Assembly: GCF_007954405.1 (NCBI RefSeq)
Contig: NZ_CP042344.1
Span: 496,001-560,000 of the forward strand
DNA length: 64,000 bases
Reading direction: 5' to 3'
Source: Comamonas flocculans
Lineage (GTDB): Bacteria; Pseudomonadota; Gammaproteobacteria; Burkholderiales; Burkholderiaceae_C
Under the pieces are notes generated by a model. That model ran no database searches. It was not told the origin of the DNA and saw only the letters and a program-made list of their open reading frames with translations. Within the stretch, counting starts at the first letter, position 1; each line of letters opens with the position of its first letter. Shown in pieces: positions 36,680-46,778 of the stretch. The translations under genes and the position numbers were made by a program.

Positions 36680-37762
36680 TCAGATCTTGAGCGAAGCCAT
36701 GTCCTGGGTGAACACCAGCTCCGAAATGCGGTTCCAGAGGATCTGGTCGCGCTGGAAGGTGCGGATGTCGTCGTAGATCTTCTTGAACTGCGGGTCCTTG
36801 GCGCTGTGCTCTTCGTAGACCTCCTGCGCCGCCTTGAAGCCCGCCTGCACGATCTCCTTGTTGAAGCGCTTGAGCTGGGTGCCGCTGGCCACCAGCTGCT
36901 TGAGCGCGATCGGGTTCAGGTACAGGTACTTGGAGGTGCCGTCGTTGTAGGCCACGTCCATGGCCGCATTGACCATGGCCTTGTATTCGGGCGAGAGCTT
37001 GGCGTAGGCCTTGTTGTTGATGAAGAACTCCAGGTCCGCGCCGCCTTCCCACCAGCCGCCGTAGTAGTAGTACTTGGCGACCTTGTTCCAGCCCATCTTG
37101 GCGTCGTCGTAGGGGCCGACGAACTCGGCCGCGTCGAGCGTGCCCTTTTCCAGCGCCTGGTAGACGTCGCCACCGGGCATGTTCTGCGACACCACGCCCA
37201 GCTTGGCCATGGATTCACCGAACACGCCGCCGCCCAGGCGCATCTTCAGGCCCTTGAAGTCCTCGGGCTTGTTCATCTCCTTGCGGTACCAGCCACCCAT
37301 CTGGGTGCCGGTGTTGAGCGCGCTGCGTGCGTGGAAGTTGTACTTCTCGAACAAGGCGTCGAGCAGCTTGTGGCCGTTGCCGTGCAGCTTCCAGGCCTGG
37401 TTCTGCTGCGCGGTGAAACCGAAGGGAATGGCGCAGCTGAAGGCAAAGGACGGATCCTTGCCGGTGTAGTAGTAGGCAGCGGTCTCGCCCATTTCGATCG
37501 AATCGTCCGCCAGCGCATCGACGATGCCGAAAGCCGGGATCAGCTCGCCCGCGGCGTGCACCGAGACTTCGAACTTGCCACCCGACATGGCCTTGACGGT
37601 TTCGGAGAACTTCACGGCGCAGCCGTGCAGCGTCTCCAGCGCCTTCGGAAAGCTCGTGGCCAGACGCCAGCGCACAGTCTCCTGGGCGTGCACCGCGGGT
37701 GCGATGCCGGTGGCCAGCACGCCGGCAATGCCGGCATTCTTGATGAGGGAACGACGATCCAT
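36680..37762 (-). CDS. dctP: TRAP transporter substrate-binding protein, TakP-like
   Basis: A 360-residue periplasmic protein. The start at 37762 has GGAG upstream and gives MDRRSLIKNAGIAGVLATGI...VHA, a twin-arginine-like signal. The DctP fold starts TVRWRLATSFPKALETLHG. LGGGVFGESMAKLGVVSQNM and the WVGP-like segment AAEFVGPYDDAKMGW with KYYYYGGWWEGG are close to the TakP group that binds alpha-keto acids as a dimer; lactate or related acids are alternatives. It faces dctQM across a shared terminator instead of being in their operon. Confidence 0.88.
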   Translation of the reverse strand: MDRRSLIKNAGIAGVLATGIAPAVHAQETVRWRLATSFPKALETLHGCAVKFSETVKAMSGGKFEVSVHAAGELIPAFGIVDALADDSIEMGETAAYYYTGKDPSFAFSCAIPFGFTAQQNQAWKLHGNGHKLLDALFEKYNFHARSALNTGTQMGGWYRKEMNKPEDFKGLKMRLGGGVFGESMAKLGVVSQNMPGGDVYQALEKGTLDAAEFVGPYDDAKMGWNKVAKYYYYGGWWEGGADLEFFINNKAYAKLSPEYKAMVNAAMDVAYNDGTSKYLYLNPIALKQLVASGTQLKRFNKEIVQAGFKAAQEVYEEHSAKDPQFKKIYDDIRTFQRDQILWNRISELVFTQDMASLKI

Positions 37763-37911
37763 GGGCTTGACTCCTTGTTGAAAAAATGAATTGCCAAATA
37801 CGGCCGAATGGACGTGCGCAGCCGCGCAGCACCTGCGCGGGCGGCGCTCCCGGGCCACTCAACGCGCCATGTTATCGCAAGTAACCAGGCACAAAAACAA
37901 CATCCACACGA

Positions 37912-39813
37912 TCAATGCTCGCCAACGGCCCGCAAGGCCGGTGCCGGCGCCACCAGCGCCGGGTAGCGCCGGCGGATGCTGCGCTCCATGCCGGCCGCGT
38001 CCAGCCCCAGCAGCGACAGCAGCCGGACCGGGTCGCCATGCTCGACGAAGGCGTCGGGCAGGCCCAGTTGCAGCAGCGGCAGCGCAATGCCCTCCTGCGC
38101 CAGCCATTCGGCCACGGCGCTGCCCGCGCCGCCCGTGACCACGCCCTCTTCCACCGTCACCAGCGCCTCGTGCGTGGCCGCCATGCGCGCCAGCAGCCCG
38201 GCGTCCAGCGGCTTGGCCCAGCGCATGTTGACCACCGTGGCGTCCAGGCGCTCGGCAGCCTTGAGCGCCGGGTACAGCAGCGTGCCGAACGCCAGAATGG
38301 CCACCTGCTGGCCCTGGCGGCGCAGTTCGCCCTTGCCGTAGGGCAGGCCGTCGAGCGCGGGCAGTGGCGCCACGCCCACCCCGGCGCCGCGCGGGTAGCG
38401 CACGGTGACCGGGTGGTCCTGCGCGAAGGCGCTGCTCAGCAGCTGGCGGCATTCGCGCTCGTCGGCCGGGCAGGCCACGGCCATGTTCGGGATGCAGCGC
38501 GCATAGGCGATGTCAAAGGCCCCGCAGTGCGTGGCGCCGTCGGCGCCGACGATGCCGGCGCGGTCGAGCGCGAAGACCACCGGGAGCTTTTGCAGCGCCA
38601 CGTCATGGATCAGCTGGTCGTAGCCGCGCTGCAAAAAGGTGGAATAGATCGCAAGCACGGGTTTGAGCCCTTCGCAGGCCAGGCCGGCGGCGAAGGTCAC
38701 CGCATGCTGCTCGGCGATGCCCACGTCGTGGTAGCGCTCGGGAAAGCGCCGCTCGAACTCGACGAGCCCCGAGCCCTCGCGCATCGCCGGCGTGATGGCG
38801 ACGAGGCGCTCGTCCTTGCCCGCCATGTCGCACAGCCACTGGCCGAAGACCTGGGTGAAGGTCTGGCGCGCGGGCGCCTCGGGCTTGACCAGGCCAATCT
38901 GCGGGTCGAACTTGCCCGGGCCGTGGTAGGCCACGGGGTCCTGCTCGGCCAGTTTGTAGCCCTGGCCCTTCTTCGTGACCACGTGCAGGAACTGCGGGCC
39001 CTTCAGCCCCTTGAGGTTTTCCAGCGTCGGGATCAGCGAATCGAGGTCGTGTCCGTCGATCGGGCCGATGTAGTTGAAGCCGAAGTTCTCGAACAGCGTC
39101 GCCGGCACCACCATGCCCTTGGCCTGCTGCTCCAGGCGCTTGGCCAGCTCCAGCAGCGGCGGCACGCCGCGCAGCACGCTCTTGCCCACGTCGCGCGCCC
39201 TGGCGTAGAAGCGCCCGCTCATGAGCTGCGCCAGGTAGCGGTTGAGCGCGCCCACCGGCGGGCTGATGCTCATGTCGTTGTCGTTCAGGATGACGAGCAG
39301 ATTGGCGTCGGCCACGCCGGCGTTGTTCAGCGCCTCGAAGGCCATGCCGGCGGTCATCGCGCCGTCGCCGATGACCGCAATCGCATGGCGCTCCTCGCCC
39401 TTTTGCCGCGCGGCCACCGCCATGCCCAGGGCCGCGGAGATGCTGGTGGACGAATGCGCCGTGCCGAAGGTGTCGTAGGGACTCTCCGAGCGCATCGGAA
39501 AGCCCGACAGGCCGCCGAGCTGGCGCAGCGTGCCCATGCGAGCGCGCCGGCCGGTGAGGACCTTGTGCGGATAGGACTGGTGGCCCACGTCCCAGACCAG
39601 CCGGTCTTCGGGCGTGTTGAACACCGCATGCAGCGCGATCGTGAGCTCGACCACGCCGAGGTTGGACGACAGATGCCCGCCGGTCTTCGCCACGCTTTCG
39701 AGCACGAAGGCGCGCAGCTCGTCGGCCAGTTGCTTGAGCTGCGCGCGCGTCAAGCTGCGCAGGTCGGCCGGGTCATTCACGTGTTCGAGCAAGGGGTATT
39801 CGGTAGTCGCCAT
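37912..39813 (-). CDS. dxs: 1-deoxy-D-xylulose-5-phosphate synthase
   Basis: A 633-residue thiamine-diphosphate enzyme, the usual length, making DXP from pyruvate and glyceraldehyde 3-phosphate for the MEP isoprenoid pathway. [20 protein letters not shown] (about 47-66) and the metal-binding [18 protein letters not shown] (about 150-167) are present. The pyrimidine-domain Glu lies in [16 protein letters not shown] (about 367-382). It is the third gene of xseB-ispA-dxs, separated from ispA by a repeat copy. Confidence 0.97.
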   Translation of the reverse strand: MATTEYPLLEHVNDPADLRSLTRAQLKQLADELRAFVLESVAKTGGHLSSNLGVVELTIALHAVFNTPEDRLVWDVGHQSYPHKVLTGRRARMGTLRQLGGLSGFPMRSESPYDTFGTAHSSTSISAALGMAVAARQKGEERHAIAVIGDGAMTAGMAFEALNNAGVADANLLVILNDNDMSISPPVGALNRYLAQLMSGRFYARARDVGKSVLRGVPPLLELAKRLEQQAKGMVVPATLFENFGFNYIGPIDGHDLDSLIPTLENLKGLKGPQFLHVVTKKGQGYKLAEQDPVAYHGPGKFDPQIGLVKPEAPARQTFTQVFGQWLCDMAGKDERLVAITPAMREGSGLVEFERRFPERYHDVGIAEQHAVTFAAGLACEGLKPVLAIYSTFLQRGYDQLIHDVALQKLPVVFALDRAGIVGADGATHCGAFDIAYARCIPNMAVACPADERECRQLLSSAFAQDHPVTVRYPRGAGVGVAPLPALDGLPYGKGELRRQGQQVAILAFGTLLYPALKAAERLDATVVNMRWAKPLDAGLLARMAATHEALVTVEEGVVTGGAGSAVAEWLAQEGIALPLLQLGLPDAFVEHGDPVRLLSLLGLDAAGMERSIRRRYPALVAPAPALRAVGEH

Positions 39814-39820
39814 ATCCTGA

Positions 39821-39876
39821 TTTGATAGCTGTCAGCGCTTGACTGGCAAGCGTTAAATCCCGATTTCGCTAAAAAT
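39821..39876 (+). repeat. Interspersed repeat copy between ispA and dxs
   Basis: TTTGATAGCTGTCAGCGCTT, then GACTGGCAAGCGTT and an AT-rich tail ending CGCTAAAAATTC. GCGCTTG/CAAGCGT forms a 7-bp stem (one G-T pair) around ACTGG. This is one of the two best-preserved copies and fills most of the 79-bp gap, on the dxs leader. Confidence 0.75.
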
Positions 39877-39892
39877 TCTGCGGAGGGCCCGC

Positions 39893-40807
39893 TCAGTGCT
39901 GGCGCTCCACCACCATCTCCGCCAGCGCCACCAGGGCCTGGGTTTCGGCCAGGCCGCTGGTGCGCAGCACCTGGCGCGCTTCGTCCAGCAGCTGCCGTGC
40001 ATGCGCGCGCGCGCCGGCCAGCCCCATGAGCGAGACGAAGGTGGGTTTGCCGCAGGCCGCGTCCTTGCCCGCCGTCTTGCCCAGCGTGGCCGAATCCTGG
40101 GTGCAGTCGAGCACGTCGTCCACCACCTGGAAGGCCAGCCCCAGAGCCGCACCATACTGCGCCAGCGCCTGGCGTGCACGCGCGTCCACCGCACCGCAGG
40201 CCGCGCCCATGAGCACGCTGGCCTGCAGCAGCGCCCCGGTCTTGAGCCGGTGCATCTCGCTGAGCTGCCCCTGACCGAGCGCCAGGCCGACGCTGGCCAG
40301 GTCTATCGCCTGGCCGCCAGCCATGCCATGGGCGCCGGCGGCGCGCGCCAGCAGGCGGCACAGCTCGGCCTGCATGGCCGGCGGCACGCCCTCGGGCGGG
40401 GTCAGCAACTCGAAGGCCAGGGCCTGCAGGGCATCGCCCGCCAGCAGCGCGCGCGCCTCGCCGAACTGCACGTGCGCCGTGGGCTTGCCGCGGCGCAGCA
40501 CGTCGTTGTCCATGCAGGGCAGGTCGTCGTGCACCAGCGAATAGGCATGGATCAGCTCCACCGCGCAGGCCGCGCGCAGCGCCGCGTCGTGGTTGCCGCG
40601 CACCGCCATGCAGGCGGCAAGCACCAGCAGCGGGCGCAATCGCTTGCCGCCGCCCACGACCGCATAGCGCATGGCCTCGCCCAGGTCGGCCGGGGTGACG
40701 GCGGGCACCCAGTCCGAGAGTGCCTGCTCCACGCGCTGCTGCGCCTCGCGCACCCAGTCGGCGGCCACGAAGGCGTTGGCGCTGCCCGGCGTCACTCGGG
40801 AGTCCAT
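39893..40807 (-). CDS. ispA: Polyprenyl (farnesyl) diphosphate synthase
   Basis: A 304-residue E-isoprenyl diphosphate synthase. The first Asp-rich motif is [10 protein letters not shown] (about 93-102) and the second DDVLD (about 231-235). The residues before the first motif (ELIHAYSLV) fit the short-chain FPP synthase class. [12 protein letters not shown] and QAIDLAS are further landmarks. It overlaps xseB by 16 bp and precedes dxs, the standard proteobacterial order. Confidence 0.95.
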   Translation of the reverse strand: MDSRVTPGSANAFVAADWVREAQQRVEQALSDWVPAVTPADLGEAMRYAVVGGGKRLRPLLVLAACMAVRGNHDAALRAACAVELIHAYSLVHDDLPCMDNDVLRRGKPTAHVQFGEARALLAGDALQALAFELLTPPEGVPPAMQAELCRLLARAAGAHGMAGGQAIDLASVGLALGQGQLSEMHRLKTGALLQASVLMGAACGAVDARARQALAQYGAALGLAFQVVDDVLDCTQDSATLGKTAGKDAACGKPTFVSLMGLAGARAHARQLLDEARQVLRTSGLAETQALVALAEMVVERQH

Positions 40808-41076
40808 GGCTTGAGCGCCCCGCCGTCGAGCAGCTTGATCTGCTCCTGCACCGCATCCAGCCGGTCGCGGCAGAACTGCAGCAACTGCGCGCCGCGCTGG
40901 TAGCCCGCCAGCATCTGTTCGAGTGGCAACTGCCCCGCTTCGATCCGCGCGACCAGAGCCTCGAGCTCCTGCAGCGCTGCCTCGTAGCTTTCGGGTTCGG
41001 CGGGGGGGGTCTTGGCAAGGGCCTTGGGCATGGGCAGATCCAACGCAAACGCGCCATCGGCTGGCGAACGGGACAT
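40792..41076 (-). CDS. xseB: Exodeoxyribonuclease VII small subunit
   Basis: A 94-residue helical protein. [33 protein letters not shown] is the XseB core (residues about 31-63). ATG at 41076 is chosen because it gives the family length; longer in-frame starts add basic sequence without homology. It is the first gene of the isoprenoid operon, with its promoter in the 186-bp gap shared with the divergent Rieske gene. Confidence 0.92.
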   Translation of the reverse strand: MSRSPADGAFALDLPMPKALAKTPPAEPESYEAALQELEALVARIEAGQLPLEQMLAGYQRGAQLLQFCRDRLDAVQEQIKLLDGGALKPWTPE

Positions 41077-41142
41077 TTTAGGGCGACGCTGGACAAGCCC
41101 CCGCGATGGCGCGCGCCGCCCCGGCGCACCGGGCCCCACCTT

Positions 41143-41148
41143 TATAAT
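41143..41148 (+). promoter_or_regulatory. Candidate -10 box of the Rieske gene
   Basis: A perfect TATAAT in an otherwise GC-rich 186-bp divergent gap, 115 bp before the Rieske ATG. No convincing -35 sequence precedes it. Confidence 0.4.
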
Positions 41149-41262
41149 CAACGCTTTCGCCCAGACCGGCTTCGGCATGCCGTGCCCTTGCCGGTTTCGT
41201 TTTCTCGGGCCCGTGCATGCACGCGCCACCTCCCTGTGGGGGGGCTTCAGGTCACGACATCC

Positions 41263-42402
41263 ATGTCTGATTTAAGTCTTCAACTGCAGCAGGCCGCAAG
41301 CCAACTCCCGGTTTCCAGCTATTTCGACGAGGCCCTGTGCCGGCGCGAGCGCGCGCTGCTCTTCGCCCCCGGACCGCGCTACGTCGGCCACAGCCTGAAC
41401 GTGCCCGAACCGGGCGACTACTACGTGCTGGCGCAGGAAAAGGGCGGACGGGCGCTGGTGCGCAGCCGCGAGGGGCAGATCCAGCTCATCTCCAACTGCT
41501 GCCGCCACCGCCAGGCGCTGATGCTCAGCGGCCAGGGCAACCTGAACACCGAAGGCAAGGGCCACGCGGGCGGCAACATCGTCTGCCCCATCCACCGCTG
41601 GACCTATGACGGCGGCGGCAAGCTGCTGGGCGCGCCGCACTTCGCCAGCAACCCCGGGCTGAACCTGCAGCGCTGGCCGCTGCGCGAATGGAACGGCCTG
41701 CTGTTCGAGGACAACGGGCGCGACATCGCCGCCGACCTGGCCAGCATGGGCGTGGCCCGCGACCTGTCCTTCGAGGGCTACGTGTTCGATCGCGCCGAGG
41801 TGCACGAGTGCAACTACAACTGGAAGACCTTCATCGAGATCTACCTGGAGGACTACCACGTCGGCCCCTTCCACCCGGGCCTGGGAAACTTCGTCACCGT
41901 CGATGACCTGCACTGGCAGTTCGAGCGCGAATACTCGGTGCAGACGGTGGGCGTGGCGCCTACCTTCGGCAAGCCCGGCACCGACGCCTACAAGCTCTGG
42001 CACGAGGTGCTGCTGCGCTACCGCGGCGGCGAGCGGCCCGATCGCGGCGCGATCTGGCTCACCTACTACCCGCACATCATGGTGGAGTGGTATCCGCACG
42101 TGCTCACCGTCTCCACCGTGCACCCGATGGGGCCGCAGAAGACGCTGAACTTGGTGGAGTTCTACTACCCCGAGGAAATTGCCGCCTTCGAGCGCGAGTT
42201 CATCGAGGCGCAGCAGGCGGCCTACATGGAAACCGCCATCGAGGACGACGAGATCGGCGAGCGCGAGGACCAGGGCCGGCGCGCGCTGCTGGAGCGCGGC
42301 GTGAACGAGGTCGGCCCCTACCAGAGTCCGCTGGAAGACGGCATGCAGCACTTTCACGAGTGGTACCGCGCCAGGATGGGCGAGGCGTTGCAAAACCCCT
42401 GA
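41263..42402 (+). CDS. Rieske non-haem iron oxygenase alpha-subunit-like protein
   Basis: A 379-residue protein. The Rieske ligands are Cys80-x-His82 (CRH) and Cys108-x2-His111 (CPIH). The 25 residues between the pairs exceed the usual 15-17, because of a Gly/Asn-rich insert (about 89-104). The catalytic domain has [20 protein letters not shown] (183-202), with iron ligands His199 and His204 and Glu197 at the bridging acidic position. It looks like a functional ring-hydroxylating or demethylating oxygenase, but no reductase or ferredoxin gene is adjacent. The conserved place beside xseB-ispA-dxs suggests a housekeeping role. The substrate is unknown. Confidence 0.82.
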   Translation: MSDLSLQLQQAASQLPVSSYFDEALCRRERALLFAPGPRYVGHSLNVPEPGDYYVLAQEKGGRALVRSREGQIQLISNCCRHRQALMLSGQGNLNTEGKGHAGGNIVCPIHRWTYDGGGKLLGAPHFASNPGLNLQRWPLREWNGLLFEDNGRDIAADLASMGVARDLSFEGYVFDRAEVHECNYNWKTFIEIYLEDYHVGPFHPGLGNFVTVDDLHWQFEREYSVQTVGVAPTFGKPGTDAYKLWHEVLLRYRGGERPDRGAIWLTYYPHIMVEWYPHVLTVSTVHPMGPQKTLNLVEFYYPEEIAAFEREFIEAQQAAYMETAIEDDEIGEREDQGRRALLERGVNEVGPYQSPLEDGMQHFHEWYRARMGEALQNP

Positions 42403-42405
42403 AAC

Positions 42406-42458
42406 CATAGCTGTCAGCGCTTGCCAGACAAGCGTTTGAGCCACATTTCATTCAAAAC
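42406..42458 (+). repeat. Interspersed repeat copy between the Rieske and DMT genes
   Basis: CATAGCTGTCAGCGCTTGCC, then AGACAAGCGTTTGAGCCACA and TTTCATTCAAAA. The GCGCTTG/CAAGCGT stem is preserved. It fills nearly all of the 59-bp gap. It matches the 39821 copy in 19 of the first 21 aligned bases from ATAGCTG. Confidence 0.75.
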
Positions 42459-42461
42459 CCC

Positions 42462-43367
42462 ATGCAAGCGCTGTGGATGGTTCTGGCGGCCTTCTTCTTC
42501 GCCAGCATGGGGGTGTGCGTGAAGTTCGCCGCACCCTCGTTCACGGCCTTCGAGATGGTGTTCTGGCGCGGCCTGATCAGCATGGCCATGCTCTGGTGGC
42601 TGGCGCGGCGCCAGGGCATTTCACTCAAGACACGCTACCCCGGCATGCACGCCTGGCGCAGCTTCATCGGCGTGACCGCGCTGGCCGCGTCGTTCTACGC
42701 CATCATCTGGCTGCCTCTGCCCACCGCGATGACCTTCGGCTACATGAGCAGCGTCTGGATTGCCGCCTTCATCGTCGGGGCAGGGATGCTGGTGTGGCGC
42801 CCGTCCGGCGCGCAGCCGCGACCGCCGGTGCCGCTGTCGCTCGTGGCCTGCGTGCTGCTGGGCTTCGTCGGCGTGGTGATGATGCTCAGGCCCACGGTGG
42901 ACGGCAACCAGGGCTTTGCCGCCGTCGTCGGGCTGCTGGGCGGCATGTGCGCGGCGCTCGCCTACATGCAGGTGGTGGCGCTGTCGCGCCTGGGCGAGCC
43001 GGAGACGCGCACCGTCTTCTACTTCGCGCTGGGCTGCAGCGTCGCCGGCCTGGGCGCGATGGCGTTCACCGGCGTTTCGCCCTTCCCCGGCTGGCCCGCG
43101 CTGTGGCTCGTGCCGCTGGGCCTGTTCGCGGCCGGCGGGCAGTTGTGCATGACCATGGCGTTCTCGCGCGCATCCAGCTCGCGCGGCACGCTGCTGGTGG
43201 CCAACCTGCAATACTCGGGCCTGATCTTCGCCAGCCTCTACAGCATGCTGGTGTTCGGTGAATACCTGCCGCTCATCGCCTGGCTGGGCATGGCGCTGAT
43301 CGTGCTGAGCGCGATCGCCGCAGGCCTGCTGCGCTCGCGCGCCGCCGCCACCTCGAGACAAACATGA
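42462..43367 (+). CDS. DMT-superfamily permease (EamA family)
   Basis: A 301-residue, ten-helix inner-membrane protein made of two EamA repeats. Repeat 1 is at about 1-135 (LAAFFFASMGVCVKFA; ASFYAIIWLPLPTAMTFGYM) and repeat 2 at about 155-290 (GLLGGMCAALAYMQVVALSR; LIFASLYSMLVFGEYLPLIAWLGMALI). Family members export metabolites or amino acids; the substrate is not predictable. Overlaps the sulfurtransferase gene by ATGA. Confidence 0.88.
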   Translation: MQALWMVLAAFFFASMGVCVKFAAPSFTAFEMVFWRGLISMAMLWWLARRQGISLKTRYPGMHAWRSFIGVTALAASFYAIIWLPLPTAMTFGYMSSVWIAAFIVGAGMLVWRPSGAQPRPPVPLSLVACVLLGFVGVVMMLRPTVDGNQGFAAVVGLLGGMCAALAYMQVVALSRLGEPETRTVFYFALGCSVAGLGAMAFTGVSPFPGWPALWLVPLGLFAAGGQLCMTMAFSRASSSRGTLLVANLQYSGLIFASLYSMLVFGEYLPLIAWLGMALIVLSAIAAGLLRSRAAATSRQT

Positions 43368-44221
43368 GCCATACCCATCTAATTTCCGCCCCCGAACTGC
43401 AGCGCCTGATGCAAGCGGGCGCCCCGCTGATGGTCTTCGACTGCAGCTTCGACCTGGCCGACCCCGAACGCGGCATCGCCGACTACCACGCGGCGCACAT
43501 TCCGGGCGCCATCTATGCCCACCTGGACCGCGACCTGAGCGCCGCCGGCGGCCCGGGCGCGAGCGGCGGGCGCCACCCGCTGCCCACCCGCGAGCGCTTT
43601 GCCGCGTGGCTGGCCAGCGTCGGCTTTTCCCACGGCATGCAGGCCGTCGTCTACGACCGCAACGGCGCCATGCCCGGCATGCGCCTGTGGTGGCTGTTCA
43701 AGTGGCTGGGGCACGATGCGGCAGCGGTGCTCGACGGCGGCCTCGCCGCCTGGCTTGCGGCGGGCGGCGCCACGGCCGCGCAAGAGGAGACGCCGCGCAC
43801 GCCGGGGGACTTCAGCGCGCGGGCGCCGCTGCGCCCGCTCGTCGATACCGCCCGCGTGCTCGCGCAGCTGGGGCAGCCGGGGCAAACCCTCATCGATGCG
43901 CGCGCGGGCGAGCGCTACCGCGGCGAGGTGGAGCCGCTGGACCCGGTGGCGGGGCACATCCCCGGTGCGCTCAACCGCCCATGGATGGACAACCTCGCAG
44001 CCGATGGCCGCTTCAAGAGCGCGGCCGAGCTGCGCGCCGAATTCGACGCCGTACTGCAGGGGCGCGACGCCGCCAGCGTCGTGCACCAGTGCGGCAGCGG
44101 CGTGAGCGCCATCCACAACCTGCTGGCGATGGAGCTGGCCGGATACGCTCCTGCCGCGCTCTACGCGGGCAGCTGGAGCGAGTGGTGCGCCGACCGCACG
44201 CGGCCCGTGGCCAAGGGCTGA
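43364..44221 (+). CDS. sseA: 3-mercaptopyruvate/thiosulfate sulfurtransferase (two rhodanese domains)
   Basis: A 285-residue protein with an inactive N-terminal rhodanese domain (about 1-135; DYHAAHIPGAIYAHLDRDLS) and an active C-terminal one (about 160-280; GHIPGALNRPW). The active loop is CGSGVSA, with Cys243. The CG-S-G form indicates mercaptopyruvate preference over thiosulfate (CRKG). Coupled by overlap to the DMT permease. Its stop lies 4 bp from the convergent comEC stop. Confidence 0.9.
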   Translation: MSHTHLISAPELQRLMQAGAPLMVFDCSFDLADPERGIADYHAAHIPGAIYAHLDRDLSAAGGPGASGGRHPLPTRERFAAWLASVGFSHGMQAVVYDRNGAMPGMRLWWLFKWLGHDAAAVLDGGLAAWLAAGGATAAQEETPRTPGDFSARAPLRPLVDTARVLAQLGQPGQTLIDARAGERYRGEVEPLDPVAGHIPGALNRPWMDNLAADGRFKSAAELRAEFDAVLQGRDAASVVHQCGSGVSAIHNLLAMELAGYAPAALYAGSWSEWCADRTRPVAKG

Positions 44222-44225
44222 AAGA

Positions 44226-46724
44226 TCACTCGCCTTCTTCTTCCGGCGCATCGTCCGGCAGCCGGTGGTGCCAGTAGCGCCGAGCGCGTTCGCGCTCGCA
44301 GTGCAGCTCGCCGTCCGCGGACGACCAGCGCGCCGCGCCGCAGCGCGGGCTGGCCACCAGCGTGATGCCGCGCTCGCGGTAGCGCTGCACCACCTGCGCC
44401 GCCGGATGGCCGAAGCGGTTGCGGTAGCCCGCCTGCACCAGTGCGAGAGCGGGCTGCACCGCGTCGAGAAAGGCCGCGCTCGACGAGGTCTTGCTGCCGT
44501 GGTGTGGCACCAGCAGCAGGTCGGCGGCGAGCGGCGCTGCGGCATGCACCAGAGCGAGCTCCTGCGCGCGCTCGATGTCGCCCGCAAGCACAGCGCTGGC
44601 GCCGCCCTGGGCCTCGATGCGCAGCACGCAGCTGCGCGCGTTGGTGCTTGATTTGCCCCGCGCCGGAGTTTCATCACCGGCCGGCGGATGCAGCATGACA
44701 AAGCGCACGCCATCCCGGCGCCATTGCTGCCCGGCGGCGCAGGGCGCTATCGCGCGCAAGGCCTGCAGCGGATGGTCCGCGGGAATCGAGCCCAGCACCT
44801 GAGCGCGCGGCAGATGGGCCAGCACCGGCGCCGCGCCGCCCACGTGGTCGCTGTCCGAATGGCTCAGCAGCACGCGGTCCGGCCGCTCACCAAGCGCCTG
44901 CAGCAGCGGCACCAGCACGCGCTGGCCCGCGTCGCTGAGCGCGCCATAACGCGGACCGGCGTCGTACAGCAGGCTGTGGCCGGCGGTGCGCACCAGCACC
45001 GCCTGGCCCTGGCCCACGTCCACCGCCAGCACCTCGAACTGCCCCGGCGCGGGCCGCAAGGGCTGCCACCAGAAGGCCGGCAACATCAGCGGCAGCCCGA
45101 GCAGGCGCAGCGGCCAGGGCAGGCGCAGCACCAGCACGATGGCGCCAAGCACCGCCGCCGCGCCTGCCCACAAAGGTGCCTGCGCCAGCGTGAGCTGCGC
45201 CAGCGGCCAGCCGGCCAGCCAGGTCAGCCACAGCGAGAGCAGTTGCACGCACCATGCAGCCAGCTGCCACGCAGGCGCGAGAACCACGCCCAGCATGGCC
45301 AGCGGCGTGACCACCACCGTGACCCACGGGATCGCCAGCAGATTGGCCACCAGCGCCACCACGGAGACCTGGCCAAACAGCGCCAGCGTGAGAGGCGCCA
45401 GCGCCACCGTCACCACCGCCTGCTCCCGCAACATCAAGGAAAATCGTGCTCTGGCGCTTGTCCTGCATGCGTCCACCGCTCTCATGTCGGTAGCAAACAG
45501 CACCCCCACCGCGACGAAGCTCAACCAGAACCCGGGCTGCAACATTGCCCACGGGTCAAAGGCCAGCACCACCGCGCACGCCAGCAGCCAGACCTGCGGC
45601 CAGGGCCATTCGCGCCCCGACAGGCGCAGCAGCGCGACGCTGGCAAGCATCAGGAGCGTGCGCTCGGCCGGCACGCCCCAGCCGCTGAAGAGCGCGTAGG
45701 CCCCAGCCAGCCCCACGCCGCCCAGCAGCGCCGCCGAAGGCGCGGGATAGCGCAGGCACAGCCAAGCCGAACGGCGCCACAGCATGCCCACCAGCAGTCC
45801 CGCCAGCCAGGCGAACATCGTGATGTGCAAACCCGAGATGCTCATGAGGTGCGCCACGCCGGTGACGCGAAACAGGTCCCAGTCGCTGCGCTCGATCGCG
45901 CGCTGGTCACCCGTCACCAGCGCCGCCACCACGCCGGCCGCGCGCAGCCGCGCCGGGTCTTGCACGCCCTGCGTCAGATACCCGGTGATGCGATCGCGCA
46001 CGCGCTGGCGCAGTTGCTCGACGGGGAACTGCCAGGTAGCGGCCAGGCGCTCGGGCGCGCCCAGGCGGGCGTCCAGCCGCTCGCTCGTGCGTACGTAGCC
46101 GCTGGCCTGCACGCCCTGCTGCCACATCCACAGCTCGACGTCGAAGCCGTGCGGGTTGAGCGTGCCGTGCGGCGCCTTCAGGCGCGCAAAGAGCCGCCAG
46201 CGCTCACCCGCGTGCAGCGCGGGCACGGGGCGCGCGTCGCGCCCATGGTTGCTGGCATACCAGGTGAGCTCGATCAGCGCCGGCAGGGCCACGGGCTGCC
46301 CCTCGCGCTCGCCCGATTCCAGCGCCAGACGAAAGCGCACGTCGCCGCTGTCCGTGCGCTGCGGCATCGCGGCAACCACGCCGGTCAGGCGCAGATCCAC
46401 GCCCTCCAGCTCATCGGCCAGTGCCTGCGCGGAAAACGCCACCGAGCGCGCCCCGCAGACACCAAAGGCCAGCAGCGCCCCGACCAGCCAGGCCAGCGCC
46501 GTCCAGCGCGGCCCCATCCGGCCGGCGCGCAGGCTCCAGAGCCAGCCCGCCAGGGCAAGCGTCCACAGACCCGCATACCAGGCCATCGGCCAGAGCGCAG
46601 GCTGCTGCAGCTGCAGCGCCGTGCCAAGCAGCCCCCCGCCGAGCAGCGCCGGCAGATGCCAGGACCGCCGCGCCGCAGGCCCGGCGGTGGCTGGACGGTC
46701 GGGACTGGCGTGGGCGTCGGGCAT
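44226..46724 (-). CDS. comEC: DNA internalisation-related competence protein ComEC/Rec2
   Basis: An 832-residue inner-membrane channel for uptake of single-stranded DNA. N-terminal helices and an OB-like DUF4131 region (about 30-210) come first. The Competence domain is at about 235-510 (HLMSISGLHITMFAWLAGLL is its signature). A C-terminal metallo-beta-lactamase-type nuclease domain follows from about residue 555 (FEVLAVDVGQGQAVLVRTAG). Its metal motif is SHSDSDHVGG, with Ser for the first His, as common in proteobacterial ComEC. Supports natural competence together with the type IV pilus genes 4 kb away. Confidence 0.93.
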   Translation of the reverse strand: MPDAHASPDRPATAGPAARRSWHLPALLGGGLLGTALQLQQPALWPMAWYAGLWTLALAGWLWSLRAGRMGPRWTALAWLVGALLAFGVCGARSVAFSAQALADELEGVDLRLTGVVAAMPQRTDSGDVRFRLALESGEREGQPVALPALIELTWYASNHGRDARPVPALHAGERWRLFARLKAPHGTLNPHGFDVELWMWQQGVQASGYVRTSERLDARLGAPERLAATWQFPVEQLRQRVRDRITGYLTQGVQDPARLRAAGVVAALVTGDQRAIERSDWDLFRVTGVAHLMSISGLHITMFAWLAGLLVGMLWRRSAWLCLRYPAPSAALLGGVGLAGAYALFSGWGVPAERTLLMLASVALLRLSGREWPWPQVWLLACAVVLAFDPWAMLQPGFWLSFVAVGVLFATDMRAVDACRTSARARFSLMLREQAVVTVALAPLTLALFGQVSVVALVANLLAIPWVTVVVTPLAMLGVVLAPAWQLAAWCVQLLSLWLTWLAGWPLAQLTLAQAPLWAGAAAVLGAIVLVLRLPWPLRLLGLPLMLPAFWWQPLRPAPGQFEVLAVDVGQGQAVLVRTAGHSLLYDAGPRYGALSDAGQRVLVPLLQALGERPDRVLLSHSDSDHVGGAAPVLAHLPRAQVLGSIPADHPLQALRAIAPCAAGQQWRRDGVRFVMLHPPAGDETPARGKSSTNARSCVLRIEAQGGASAVLAGDIERAQELALVHAAAPLAADLLLVPHHGSKTSSSAAFLDAVQPALALVQAGYRNRFGHPAAQVVQRYRERGITLVASPRCGAARWSSADGELHCERERARRYWHHRLPDDAPEEEGE

Positions 46725-46778
46725 GGAGGCGCCATGCTACTGTGCAACACTTGCCCTTTTGCTCCGAGGAAAACAAGG

